Source: Planctomycetaceae bacterium (GTDB taxonomy: Bacteria; Planctomycetota; Planctomycetia; Pirellulales; Pirellulaceae). From it: a stretch of 55,970 nt of DNA. The position numbers and the translations under genes were made by a program. Shown in pieces: positions 45,276-54,675 of this stretch (within the stretch, counting starts at the first letter, position 1; each line of letters begins with the position of its first letter). Below the pieces are notes generated by a model. The model was not told the origin of the DNA. It saw only the letters and a list, made by a program, of their open reading frames with translations, and did not search any database. The stretch covers positions 1-55,970 of the forward strand of contig PBOG01000028.1 in assembly GCA_002724245.1 (NCBI GenBank). Reading direction: 5' to 3'.

Positions 45276-46208
45276 TCATTCATGTTCCACAGTTCGGCGC
45301 CCAGGACGTTCTTCGCTATCGCGTACGATCCGCAAAAACAACTCCTCCAGTGTCGACGTCGGATGCTCCATCGCCATTAACTTGCCACCGTGTCTGCTAA
45401 TCACTTCCCGAATTTCGTCTTCAGCCTCCGCACTTAAACCACGAGCCTGTACTTGAGTAACGTCTTTTACTGTCAACAGACTATCAACACGCCCCATTTC
45501 CTTCAGGTCTCCCTGATGCAGGATCGCAATTCGGTCGCAGACGTCTTGCACGTCGGCTAACAAATGGCTGCACATCAAAACCGTCTTGCCTTGTTCCCGC
45601 AACTTGATAATCAAGTCCTTCATCTCTCTCGTACCAATTGGATCCAACCCAGTCGTTGGTTCATCCAGGAGAATCAATTCGGGATCGTTAATTAAGGCCT
45701 GTGCCAATCCAATCCGCCGAGTCATTCCTTTGGAATATTCACGCAACTGACGGCGTTTCGCCCATTCCAGCCCGACCATATCGATAAGCGAATCAACTCG
45801 TTCACGACGCGTCTGGGCGTCCATATCGAACAAACGCCCGTAGAAATCAAGTGTTTCCTCAGCATTCAAGAATCGGTAGAGGTAGGACTCTTCTGGCAGA
45901 TAGCCGATGCGTTCATTTTTTTCGACATCGCTCGCGTCACGATCAAACACAAGCGCCTGCCCGCTCGTGGGAAATAGCAATCCCAGTAATAGTTTGATCG
46001 TTGTCGACTTTCCTGAACCATTAGGGCCGAGAAGTCCAAAAATCTCACCGCGACGCACTTCCAGATCAAGTGCATTCAAAGCGCGCACTTTCTCGCGACC
46101 CCAAAAATCACGATAAACCTTACGCAAGTTGCGAGTTTCAATGACGACCTCAGACGGTTCCGTCTCTGGTGTAGCCGGCTCCGGGTTTGTCACCGTTTCC
46201 ACTGACAT
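45276..46208 (-). CDS. ABC-2 type transporter ATPase
   Basis: A 310-residue ATPase with Walker [10 protein letters not shown] (61-69), signature [15 protein letters not shown], Walker [14 protein letters not shown] and H-loop CSHLLADV. The degenerate signature YSKGM is typical for the CcmA/GldA/NosF branch that partners ABC-2 permeases. The C-terminal 80 residues form a family-specific tail. It leads the operon ATPase-permease-TPR protein-smpB. Confidence 0.92.
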   Translation of the reverse strand: MSVETVTNPEPATPETEPSEVVIETRNLRKVYRDFWGREKVRALNALDLEVRRGEIFGLLGPNGSGKSTTIKLLLGLLFPTSGQALVFDRDASDVEKNERIGYLPEESYLYRFLNAEETLDFYGRLFDMDAQTRRERVDSLIDMVGLEWAKRRQLREYSKGMTRRIGLAQALINDPELILLDEPTTGLDPIGTREMKDLIIKLREQGKTVLMCSHLLADVQDVCDRIAILHQGDLKEMGRVDSLLTVKDVTQVQARGLSAEAEDEIREVISRHGGKLMAMEHPTSTLEELFLRIVRDSEERPGRRTVEHE

Positions 46209-46787
46209 GGGCCTTTATCCTGAAAGGTATTTCCTGGCCAAATCTTTGACCGATCTGAACAATGGTGAATGCTCGTGCGAATGCTCGCAGACTTCAGCAA
46301 CCAGAAACTTGTTGAAATGAGTGATCGTACCCGAAGTACCAAACGCGCCATTCATCTGAAGCAACGTGCCAGGTAGAATCTCTCAGCTGAAATATCGATA
46401 AAGAAATCCAAATGCAAGCTGCCTTGTTTTTGTACGGTCGGATTGGAATATGGGTTCAAGACTGCGAGAAAATCCCCCGAAATCTTGCATTTCCTGGACC
46501 AATTACAGCCGAATGACTCACTATAAGCCGGCAGTAAATACCCCGCAAGGATCGATGATTCCTCTGCATGCTACTTCGCCGAGGTTGGTCATTTGGGCGT
46601 GATGTAATCGTTAGAGACCACCTGACTTGACCAGGCAGGAGGTCACCACAGGGCTTCCAGCCCCTTAGTTCGAGAAACCGCTCATCCAGTTTCTACCGCC
46701 GATAACGCGGTAGCGCATTATCCTAATATTATACTGCGGCTTCACTCTTCGTCGCGCAAAGCGTCGAGATCCGCTCGCGGAGAAACC
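46209..46787. other. Divergent intergenic region with hairpin-rich part
   Basis: About 580 bases between the ABC ATPase and folC. No convincing small gene. The last 170 bases before folC contain the string of hairpins listed separately; the rest shows no structure that I can name. Confidence 0.5.
46616..46712 (+). promoter_or_regulatory. Run of four hairpins upstream of folC
   Basis: Four stems lie in a row: GACCACCT/AGGAGGTC (46616-46644, one mismatch), GGGCT/AGCCC (46651-46663), GAAAC/GTTTC (46674-46693) and TACCGC/GCGGTA (46694-46712). The last is perfect. None is followed by a T-run. The row ends 75 bases before the folC ATG and could be a structured leader or a small RNA. I do not recognise a known riboswitch. 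Confidence 0.4.
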
Positions 46788-48281
46788 ATGGAGAATTCAG
46801 CTGTCGATTCCGACTATCGTGCGGCCTTGGGGTTTCTACTCGACCGAATCAATTACGAGCGAAACCCAGCGGCCGCGCAGACAATGCGGAACTTCAAACT
46901 CGACCGCATGGGCAAACTCCTGGCGGAACTAGGCAATCCGCAAGACCGTGTTCCGGTGGTGCATGTGGCGGGCACCAAAGGCAAGGGATCTACCGCCTCT
47001 ATGATCTCATCCATCCTGGTCCATGCCGGGTTGCGGACCGGCCTTTACACTTCTCCGCATCTGCATCAACTCGAAGAGCGTTTCCAGGTCAATGGTGAAA
47101 ATTGCAGCCAGCAAGAACTGATAACGCTGGTCGACCGGCTCCGTTCTGTGGTAACGACACTTGAAAAACAGGAATCGGCAAGCCCCACTTATTTCGAACT
47201 GACTACTGCACTCGCGTGGTTGCATTTTGCGACAAGTTCTGTCGACATTGCCGTCATCGAAGTAGGCATGGGGGGCCGCCTCGATTCAACCAACATTTGC
47301 CAGCCGTTGATTTCCGTAATAACCAGCATCAGCCTGGACCACACTGCGCAACTCGGAAACACGCTCGCTGAAATCGCTGCTGAAAAGGCTGGGATTGTCA
47401 AACCTGGAATCACGGTGATCAGTGGAGTCACAGAGGCCGAACCCCGGGACGTTATCCACCGGATCGTCCAACAGCGAGACGCACCTCTCTTCTCACTCGA
47501 TCAACAGTTTTCGTTTGATGTAACCAATCGGTCAGTGTCCGAAGTCAGCAATCCGACACAACATCCAGCCAGCCCCTCCGATTCGACAACCGCAACTACG
47601 ACTCTTACCTATCAAGATTTGCGAGACCCACATCACGGATCTCTCACTAATTTACGCGTGCCATTGCTGGGGACACACCAGGCCGCTAATGCGTCGCTTG
47701 CAGTTGCTACAATCCGGCAACTACAGGACCAAGGCTGGCAAATCCAAGACCACCACATCCGCGCTGGCCTGTACAACGTGTCTTGCCCCGCACGGGTAGA
47801 AACCCTTTCGAAACATCCAGTGGTCATTGTTGATGCTGCCCACAATCTAGCTTCTGCCAAAGCACTAAATCAAACGCTCGCTGAACACTTCCAGACTCCT
47901 GGCTCTTCCATCCTGATTTTCTCCACCAGCCAAGATAAAGACGCAGCAGGCATGTTACAGGTGCTGCTCCCGCGTTTTACCCATTGTGTCGTCACCCGCT
48001 ATCGCAACAATCCCAGAGCCTTAGCAGCCAAAGAGATTCTCAAAGAGATCGCTCTGATGAAGGAAAACACAGGCCTGGGGTCACTTTCCGAAATCCATGT
48101 GGCCGCCACGCCGGCCGAAGCATGGCGGAAGGCTCAAGACCTGGCCACGCCGTCAGATCTGATCTGTGTCACTGGTTCATTCTTCATTGCCGCAGAAATC
48201 AGGCAACTGTGGGCCAACGCATCGACACTAGTGGAACAAGCCGAAAACAAAGTAGGCTCTCAACAAGCAACCAGTCAGTGA
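46788..48281 (+). CDS. folC: Folylpolyglutamate synthase / dihydrofolate synthase FolC
   Basis: Adds glutamate to dihydropteroate or folates using ATP. The 497-residue Mur-ligase-like protein has the P-loop GTKGKGST (62-69), TGLYTSPHLHQLEERF, VGMGGRLDSTN and SLDHTAQLGNTLAEIAAEKA, the FolC hallmarks. Residues around 245-270 form a Ser/Thr/Pro-rich insertion. GGAG lies 6 bases before the ATG. It is followed convergently by the VWA gene after 46 bases. Confidence 0.94.
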   Translation: MENSAVDSDYRAALGFLLDRINYERNPAAAQTMRNFKLDRMGKLLAELGNPQDRVPVVHVAGTKGKGSTASMISSILVHAGLRTGLYTSPHLHQLEERFQVNGENCSQQELITLVDRLRSVVTTLEKQESASPTYFELTTALAWLHFATSSVDIAVIEVGMGGRLDSTNICQPLISVITSISLDHTAQLGNTLAEIAAEKAGIVKPGITVISGVTEAEPRDVIHRIVQQRDAPLFSLDQQFSFDVTNRSVSEVSNPTQHPASPSDSTTATTTLTYQDLRDPHHGSLTNLRVPLLGTHQAANASLAVATIRQLQDQGWQIQDHHIRAGLYNVSCPARVETLSKHPVVIVDAAHNLASAKALNQTLAEHFQTPGSSILIFSTSQDKDAAGMLQVLLPRFTHCVVTRYRNNPRALAAKEILKEIALMKENTGLGSLSEIHVAATPAEAWRKAQDLATPSDLICVTGSFFIAAEIRQLWANASTLVEQAENKVGSQQATSQ

Positions 48282-48327
48282 TCCACGGCCGTACTCCTGC
48301 CGCACATCTGTTCGAAGGAACGCGAGC

Positions 48328-50712
48328 CTACGGCAGTGCGCTGTGCTTGCGTAGCGACCACTCGACAACCAACAGCCCAACGAACAATGCAGCGAGCCAC
48401 CCTGTGTTCCAGGCTGGAGTTGGTGGCAAGGCCTGCATGCGGACTTGTTTCCCCGCAGGCAAATCTCTCGCTAAACGCCGGGCTTCTATTCCTGCATAGT
48501 AACGTCCACCCGAACGTTCCGCTGCAGATTTCAACTCTTCTGAGTCGACTCTCAGTCGCACGTATTCATCATCCGGATTACGCACCGCAAACTGCGCCGT
48601 GGGCGAGTGCTCTGGCAGGGCCGGTTCGGCCAACCAGATTCGATATTCCCCCACAGGCAACGCCGCAATTTCGCCACCAAATTCGCCGCGCCGATTGTCA
48701 ATGCGTGACATTGCAACTCGGTGCCGCCGCCCTCCCTGTCTCTGCACGACTACCACGGCACCATCATCTCCCGCCGGCGCCAAACGTTCGTCACCAAAAT
48801 GCAACACTATTCTCGCCAGATCACCAAGCCTGTATTCGTCACGACCGGCTTGCAAATTCACCGGAGCTTCGGCTGCGCTATTCCTCGAGGGGCATAGATA
48901 ACGAATAAGTTGTAACCAATACCGCGCATAGTGCTGATCTCCTTCAGGGTGTCGAGACCATCGGTAACTTTCATCAGTGGCGTGATAAACGACCTTGCCT
49001 CTACCCACAAATTGCATGCTTATCAAAGGCAATGGCTCCCCGCTCTCTGCAACGCGGCGTGGGTGAATTGCCAGGACCCGGGCAGCAGGCAATACAGCGG
49101 ACGCCTCCAGCATCCAGTGCAGCTCAGGAAAATCACGCCATACGCGTTGATTATCCTGAGAATCATCAACCAACCTCATAAATTCCGTCGCCTGGCCCAG
49201 CGCGGTCAATCTCGCCTGAAACGTCACATTTTCAGAAACTGCACTCGCTGGGGAAGGAAGTTGGGTCTTGGCCAAATCAATCGGCAGTAACGCGGCCAAG
49301 GGCGTCTCTCGATAGGCAAGCGGAGTAAATCTCGGACCCGCCAGAAATACAATTCCCCGTCCCTCCTTAACGACAACTTCCCTCAGACGCTCCATGAGAT
49401 CCTGACTCATACGTGCTGGATCCACATCCCCGAAAACAACCACATCAACTTTCTCAGGATTAAGAGCCTCATTAGTCAGGGTATCGAGGGTCATCGTATT
49501 CTCTGCAACAAACCCGGCCTCTGCTTGATGCAAAATAGTCGTCATCTCAATAGATTGACCTGGAGATCCATTACGTTGCAAAGTCCGTCCGAGCAATGTC
49601 GTCAGGTACCTCCATTCGTAACTCGGGTAGTCCTGCACAAAAAGCACGTGGATCCGTGCGTCTTCAACCACCAACGTGTAAGGCAAGCGGTTATTTGCGA
49701 ACTGCTGCTCGTCAGCTTGGGAATCTACTTCGATCACGTAATTGAAGACACCTTCGGCATCAGGTCGAAATGACAAATTAACCCTGCGAGATTGATTTGC
49801 ATCAAGTGAAACCGTGACTTGCGTCACTGGTGTGGTGATACCTTCTTCACGTAACCGGACCGTCACGTCATTCACAGACAAACCTACGGAATGTAGATTC
49901 ACTGAGACCGTCACTAAATCGTGTGGAAATACCGTCCGATCAGCCACCAGGTCTGAAATCCGCAAATCCCGCCGTGGGCTACTGCTGCCTAGTTGCACTA
50001 TATACAACGGAACTCCCTGTCGTCGCGCATCATCCGCTACTTCGCTAAGCAATTCACCTTCCGTTGTAATGCCATCTGAAAACACAACTAAAGCTACGGT
50101 CTCGCGACCACGTTGTTGCTCAAGCAGCTCGCGCACGCGCCGGCCTAACTGACTCGACTTCCCGTCCGCTACCAATCCTCTCACGACACTCGCGGGGATC
50201 GACGCTGCCGGACTCCTGTCACTTGAAACTAAATTGCGAAGATGGAGGTTGTAATTGCTGGCAAGTCGTTTGAGTAGCGATTCTCCACGTTCCAACAAGA
50301 ACAACCTGGCGAGATTGATTCGCGATGCGTTCCTCAAGCCAACCTGTCGCAATTCCCTGGCTAATTGTTCCTCTGCAGCTACGTCAACCACCTGATCCTC
50401 GTGGGCCATACTCTCAGAATTGTCAATCAACACAACCAGATCGGGAAGCACTGTCTGGTACTCACGTCGCATCCACCCAAACAACATGAACACGACCAGA
50501 CCAACTGTTGCCAAACGACACAAGATCAGCAAGCCACACCGGAATCGGCTTATCAGTTGGCGTTCTCGCCTGTACAGGGCAAATACGACGATGCTGGCCG
50601 TGGCCAGAACCAAGGCAGGTACCCAGACCGGCGGTTGCCAGGAAGCCGTGTAGACCACATCACGGCCTAGCCCGTCGACAGCCACCGCCGTCAGTAGTGA
50701 ACGATTCGACAT
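48328..50712 (-). CDS. VWA-type membrane protein with glutamine-amidotransferase-like domain
   Basis: A 794-residue protein. Two membrane helices (VPALVLATASIVVFAL and LILCRLATVGLVVFMLFGW) precede a VWA domain whose metal site DNSES (97-101) is complete. The middle region resembles the class I glutamine-amidotransferase-like fold seen in such proteins (VDVVVFGDVDPARMSQDL, then GRGIVFLAGPRFTPLAY). A last helix (WLAALFVGLLVVEWSL) anchors the C-terminus. The function is unknown; related proteins accompany MoxR ATPases. ATG 50712 is used; a GTG two codons earlier is possible. It follows the BatA-like gene by 42 bases, so one operon. Confidence 0.85.
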   Translation of the reverse strand: MSNRSLLTAVAVDGLGRDVVYTASWQPPVWVPALVLATASIVVFALYRRERQLISRFRCGLLILCRLATVGLVVFMLFGWMRREYQTVLPDLVVLIDNSESMAHEDQVVDVAAEEQLARELRQVGLRNASRINLARLFLLERGESLLKRLASNYNLHLRNLVSSDRSPAASIPASVVRGLVADGKSSQLGRRVRELLEQQRGRETVALVVFSDGITTEGELLSEVADDARRQGVPLYIVQLGSSSPRRDLRISDLVADRTVFPHDLVTVSVNLHSVGLSVNDVTVRLREEGITTPVTQVTVSLDANQSRRVNLSFRPDAEGVFNYVIEVDSQADEQQFANNRLPYTLVVEDARIHVLFVQDYPSYEWRYLTTLLGRTLQRNGSPGQSIEMTTILHQAEAGFVAENTMTLDTLTNEALNPEKVDVVVFGDVDPARMSQDLMERLREVVVKEGRGIVFLAGPRFTPLAYRETPLAALLPIDLAKTQLPSPASAVSENVTFQARLTALGQATEFMRLVDDSQDNQRVWRDFPELHWMLEASAVLPAARVLAIHPRRVAESGEPLPLISMQFVGRGKVVYHATDESYRWSRHPEGDQHYARYWLQLIRYLCPSRNSAAEAPVNLQAGRDEYRLGDLARIVLHFGDERLAPAGDDGAVVVVQRQGGRRHRVAMSRIDNRRGEFGGEIAALPVGEYRIWLAEPALPEHSPTAQFAVRNPDDEYVRLRVDSEELKSAAERSGGRYYAGIEARRLARDLPAGKQVRMQALPPTPAWNTGWLAALFVGLLVVEWSLRKHSALP

Positions 50713-50754
50713 TTCCACGGTTCCGGAGAATGGACAAGCACCGGCGCGAAAGAA

Positions 50755-52974
50755 CTACGCAAAACGCAATGCGACTTCCCCAGGGCGTCCCGCCAACCAG
50801 GACTCAAATAACAACATTAACAACACGAAAGCCAAGAGGTGCCAGCCATATTCGCGGTCGGCAACTTCCGTCAGCCCCAGGCTATCCACCGACGGCTGAT
50901 GCACTCCATATCGAAAGAACGGCGGTAAGAGACTTCGGTCAACGCGCCGCAGTTCACTTTCTCCAGCTTGCACGTCCAGATTGACAGCAAACAATTGTGC
51001 CTGGATCGGTGCTGCAACAGGCTCGACTCGGTAAATCCCGACCTGCTGGGTACGTGAGTAACTCCAGCGGAACCGTTCCGGATGCTCCGCAGACCATTTT
51101 CCTTTGACAAGCTGCCGCAGGCCATCTGGCAGAAAGAGCTGACAGTTCGGAATATGGTTTGTCGGTTCAAACTCACCCACGAGCTGGCCACCGACCTTCA
51201 GATTACGACCGACTGTTTTTCCCCCAGTTAGCCGACTGAGCATTTCCTGAACCAGGGACACAAAATCACCGGCAGTCGGCAAAATCGTCCAAGGGATCCG
51301 TTGAGGGTGACTGCGATCAACGGACTCCATGGAAGCGGCGCTGGCAAATACTAAACAACGACCCTTCCCACAATTACGTTCTACAAGCGCTGGATCCCCA
51401 CTGTCAGAAAACCGGAAAACAATCTCTGTCTTGTCATCTTCCGGGATCTGCAGCTGCACGTATCGGTAGGTCGGGATTTGGAACAACCCTGAACCAGGAA
51501 CACCCCGAAAGATCTCCGCTACGGGATGCTCATAGCGAATCGGATCGAGCAGAAATCCAGCACTGGCATCCGCTGGTGCAATCAGTTCCCCCAGCTTGCA
51601 TGGCAAACACTGCATCGTACCCTCAGCCTCCACCCACGCGTTGTAACTGTCGGGCTGAACCTGATCACCCAAGAATACCGCCAGGCCACCTCCGCCCCGT
51701 ACAAAACGCCCCAACACGGCTGCTTCATCGGCACCAATGCGTCCCACATTACACAAGAAGACGACATCGAACTCATCCAAGGTGCGTTCCAATAGTTCGT
51801 ACTCAGCAGCCAGCTCAACGGAAATGATCGGATCGATCCGGCGTGGTTCAATTGCTAATGCGAGACTCCTCGCAGCACCTGGTTTTCCACCAACACAAAG
51901 TACGTTGACCGAGTCTCTAACCGGAACACAACGCCAACACTCGTTGTCGATCAATAGGCAGTCAGGCGGCAATTCAATTCTTAACTGATGTTCACCGACA
52001 GTACGAAACCGATACTGAAACTTCACTGCAGCAGTTTCGTTCGCCGCAACACGAAACATCTTGTTTTCTACAACCTGTCCATCGACACAGATTTTCAGTG
52101 GCTGTTCATCTTGATCCTGATCAGAAAAGTTATGCACTTCTGCAACAAAATCGATGACTTGTTGAGTTGTGACCAGCCTCTGGCGCTGGTGGATTCGACT
52201 AACAGCAAGATTACTACCCGGGGCAGCCCCTACATCGATGACAAACAATTCAGCGCTCTGTCCGATTCGCCTGAGACGATCCCGAACAGTGTCTCCAGCG
52301 AGGACACTCCAGGTGTTGTATCCCAAATCTGTAAAAAAACAGACTCTCGCACTGGTCAAGCGCGGAAACTTTTGCCGTGCAGCAGAAATCGACCTCTCAA
52401 TACTGCCCAATACGGTCACCAATTTCGAATCACCGCCGGCAATCGGCAAGCGTTCTAATTCACTTGCCACTCGCGCTGCATCAAATGACGGGTAGTGGAT
52501 GACCGGACCGTGCTCGTTTCCCATCGCAATCAGCGTAAACGCTTCACCTTGAACTGCCGCACCAACGAGATCCTGCGCTGCCTGTTTCGCACGAGAAAAC
52601 AAGGTCTCCTGCGAACGGGTGGCAGCCATAGAATACGAGTCATCCAGGACGAGAAGCGTGTGAGTACTGGTTAGATTTGGTGAAACGGAGTCGGGCAAGG
52701 AAACTGTGGCAAACTGAGGATTGGCTAACGCACTAGCAAACAACACCAGAATGAAAACCCGCGTGGCCAGGAGCAACCAACGTCGAAGTCGATCAAGATA
52801 CGACTGCTTTATCAACGCGGCGTGGAGAAACCGCGTGGCAGCCCAGTCCGTACTCTGATAACGCTGGCGATTCCACAGGTGCATCACAATCGGAAACGCT
52901 CCAGCAGCAGCCCACCAGAGCATGAGGCTACTGGAGAATGGCCAGATCTCAGCCAGAACTACGACGTCAAACAT
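50755..52974 (-). CDS. BatA N-terminal/VWA-like membrane protein
   Basis: A 739-residue protein. The N-terminus matches the BatA/aerotolerance-type leader: LMLWWAAAGAFPIVMHLWNR, followed by a second helix (WLLLATRVFILVLFASALA). A VWA-type site DDSYS (111-115) follows, then a CARDB-like part and an amidotransferase-like stretch (FDVVFLCNVGRIGADEAAVL). A helix at the C-terminus (GWHLLAFVLLMLLFESWLAG) closes it. ATG 52974 has GAGATG 9 bases upstream. MoxR and DUF58 genes, which usually come first in such sets, are not in the window; a DegT aminotransferase gene ends 65 bases upstream. Confidence 0.87.
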   Translation of the reverse strand: MFDVVVLAEIWPFSSSLMLWWAAAGAFPIVMHLWNRQRYQSTDWAATRFLHAALIKQSYLDRLRRWLLLATRVFILVLFASALANPQFATVSLPDSVSPNLTSTHTLLVLDDSYSMAATRSQETLFSRAKQAAQDLVGAAVQGEAFTLIAMGNEHGPVIHYPSFDAARVASELERLPIAGGDSKLVTVLGSIERSISAARQKFPRLTSARVCFFTDLGYNTWSVLAGDTVRDRLRRIGQSAELFVIDVGAAPGSNLAVSRIHQRQRLVTTQQVIDFVAEVHNFSDQDQDEQPLKICVDGQVVENKMFRVAANETAAVKFQYRFRTVGEHQLRIELPPDCLLIDNECWRCVPVRDSVNVLCVGGKPGAARSLALAIEPRRIDPIISVELAAEYELLERTLDEFDVVFLCNVGRIGADEAAVLGRFVRGGGGLAVFLGDQVQPDSYNAWVEAEGTMQCLPCKLGELIAPADASAGFLLDPIRYEHPVAEIFRGVPGSGLFQIPTYRYVQLQIPEDDKTEIVFRFSDSGDPALVERNCGKGRCLVFASAASMESVDRSHPQRIPWTILPTAGDFVSLVQEMLSRLTGGKTVGRNLKVGGQLVGEFEPTNHIPNCQLFLPDGLRQLVKGKWSAEHPERFRWSYSRTQQVGIYRVEPVAAPIQAQLFAVNLDVQAGESELRRVDRSLLPPFFRYGVHQPSVDSLGLTEVADREYGWHLLAFVLLMLLFESWLAGRPGEVALRFA

Positions 52975-53039
52975 GATCGTGATCATCTCGCAGCCAGTAC
53001 CTGTTGAGTCGCAAAAGGCCCGGCTGCCTCCTGCCATTA

Positions 53040-54227
53040 CTAGAACGAATCTACCACCTTGCTGATCGCCTGTGCTAACTGGTCAATTACTGCAAATGGC
53101 TCTAACAAAACTGGATGGTGCAACAAGACGGTATCTTCGGCTGCCAATTTGCTATTCACTAAATCGCCAACTTGACGACAGCGACGTGCGCTGCGTTTAC
53201 CGAAACCTCGAAACCCTGCGTCAATTGCTACACCTTCGGCTTGTATTACCCTCAGAAATTCCTCGCGCGTACAGGGCGATCCCGCTCCCTGGAAAACTTT
53301 CCAGGCAAGTTTATAGTAACTAGCTTGTTGGCCGGAGTCTGGCACGCCCAATGGCTGCAACCAACTCCATCCGCCGCACTGCGCAAGCAACCTGCTAACA
53401 TTTTCAGCACGCACTCGATTACGATCAGGCAATTTCTCTAGCTGTGGCAAGAGTACCGCAGCCTGTAATTCACTTAGAGGAAATGCGTCATTTCCGCGCT
53501 CGCAGAATATCTTGGCGCGTTGATAGACATCTTGTCTGTTGGTCACAATTGCTCCGCCGCGCCCAGCAGTCAGCAATTTACTACCTCCAAAACTAAGCAC
53601 ACCCACATCACCCCATGTGCCCGCGATGCGACCGTCGACGCGTGCTCCCGGAGCCTGGCAGGCATCCTCGACAATGGCCACCCCATGGCGATCTGCCAAC
53701 TCACGCAGTTCAGACATCGACGCCAAGCCGCCGTGCAAGTGAGAGACCAGTATCGCGCGAGTCCGTTCCCCCACGCCAGCCTCGACCGCCTGGACGTCCA
53801 AGCACCAGGTTTCGCGGTCGATATCAACCAGTACTGGTCGCGCTCCCACCGCCTCAATGGCTCGAAAATTGCCGGGGAAATCATAGGCTGCCAGTACTAC
53901 TTCATCGCCATCCCCAATCCCCAACCCGCGAAGAGCAACTTCGACAGCGACAGTCCCCGATGCACACAACCAGACATATTCGATGTGGTGACTTTCAGCC
54001 AGCTGTTGAGTCAACTGATCACAGTGATGACCGTGATAACGCCCCCAACTTCCATCCGCATACGCTGTCAATAACGCATCGCGAACCCCTGGGTCCATTA
54101 ATGGCCAAGGCGGCGGCCCTTCAGGAAAAACAGGTTTTCCACCGTTACATGCGAGCACTGATGTCGACACTGAATTGTTCACCCGTGTTCTAGCTAGACG
54201 GACCCCAACCTCCGAAAACGGATCCAC
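53040..54227 (-). CDS. DegT/DnrJ/EryC1/StrS family aminotransferase
   Basis: A PLP enzyme of about 395 residues; family members transfer an amino group to keto-sugars. The PLP Lys is at 217 in FGGSKLLTAGRGG, and EDACQAPGA (187-195) and SHLHGGLASM (162-171) fit the active site. The start is not clear: GTG 54227 gives the longest form, while GTG codons at 54182 and 54170 lie closer to the usual first motif (CNGGKPVFPEGPPPWP). No other sugar-synthesis gene is near, so the substrate is unknown. It is transcribed into the VWA pair 65 bases downstream. Confidence 0.9.
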   Translation of the reverse strand: MDPFSEVGVRLARTRVNNSVSTSVLACNGGKPVFPEGPPPWPLMDPGVRDALLTAYADGSWGRYHGHHCDQLTQQLAESHHIEYVWLCASGTVAVEVALRGLGIGDGDEVVLAAYDFPGNFRAIEAVGARPVLVDIDRETWCLDVQAVEAGVGERTRAILVSHLHGGLASMSELRELADRHGVAIVEDACQAPGARVDGRIAGTWGDVGVLSFGGSKLLTAGRGGAIVTNRQDVYQRAKIFCERGNDAFPLSELQAAVLLPQLEKLPDRNRVRAENVSRLLAQCGGWSWLQPLGVPDSGQQASYYKLAWKVFQGAGSPCTREEFLRVIQAEGVAIDAGFRGFGKRSARRCRQVGDLVNSKLAAEDTVLLHHPVLLEPFAVIDQLAQAISKVVDSF

Positions 54228-54675
54228 CAGACCAAATCATACTGGCGGTGAGTTCCACGTCACCTGCTCCAGGGCAGGGGCCTGCCGCAGAAAACAAACC
54301 AGGTGCAATGTGAAATGCACCAAGCCACTTGTTTTTTCATTCTCCACCATCATCTTCAAAACACATACTCGACAAACTGCGGGGCTCCAGTCCGCAGTGG
54401 TCCGCCCCTCCGACACACTAAGGAAAAAACTTCTGCGGTATGGAACAACATCGATTCCAGCCACCGCAGAACCAGCTGCGGAAACATCATCTTCGTGGTG
54501 TTAGCAATGTTTGACTGCCCCCACCGATTCTTCAATCTTCCTGGAACGATTCTAGACCTTCCTGAAACAAAGTGTATCAGCGAGCTCCTTGCACAAGTTA
54601 CGTTCTCCGGTTTTCATCGCCCAAGTGCGTCAAATTGGAAACAAACAAGAAACCTATTAGGATCTGCAACAAGCT
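54228..54675. other. Divergent intergenic region with short palindromes
   Basis: About 450 bases between outward-facing genes. It holds the three palindromes listed separately. Open frames here have unnatural composition, so I call no gene. Confidence 0.5.
54273..54397. repeat. Three short inverted repeats
   Basis: GGCAGG-GG-CCTGCC (54273-54286), GGTGCA-8 bases-TGCACC (54302-54321) and CTGCGG-9 bases-CCGCAG (54377-54397), all with perfect 6-bp arms. They lie between two divergent promoters and may be operators or hairpins in a leader. Confidence 0.5.
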
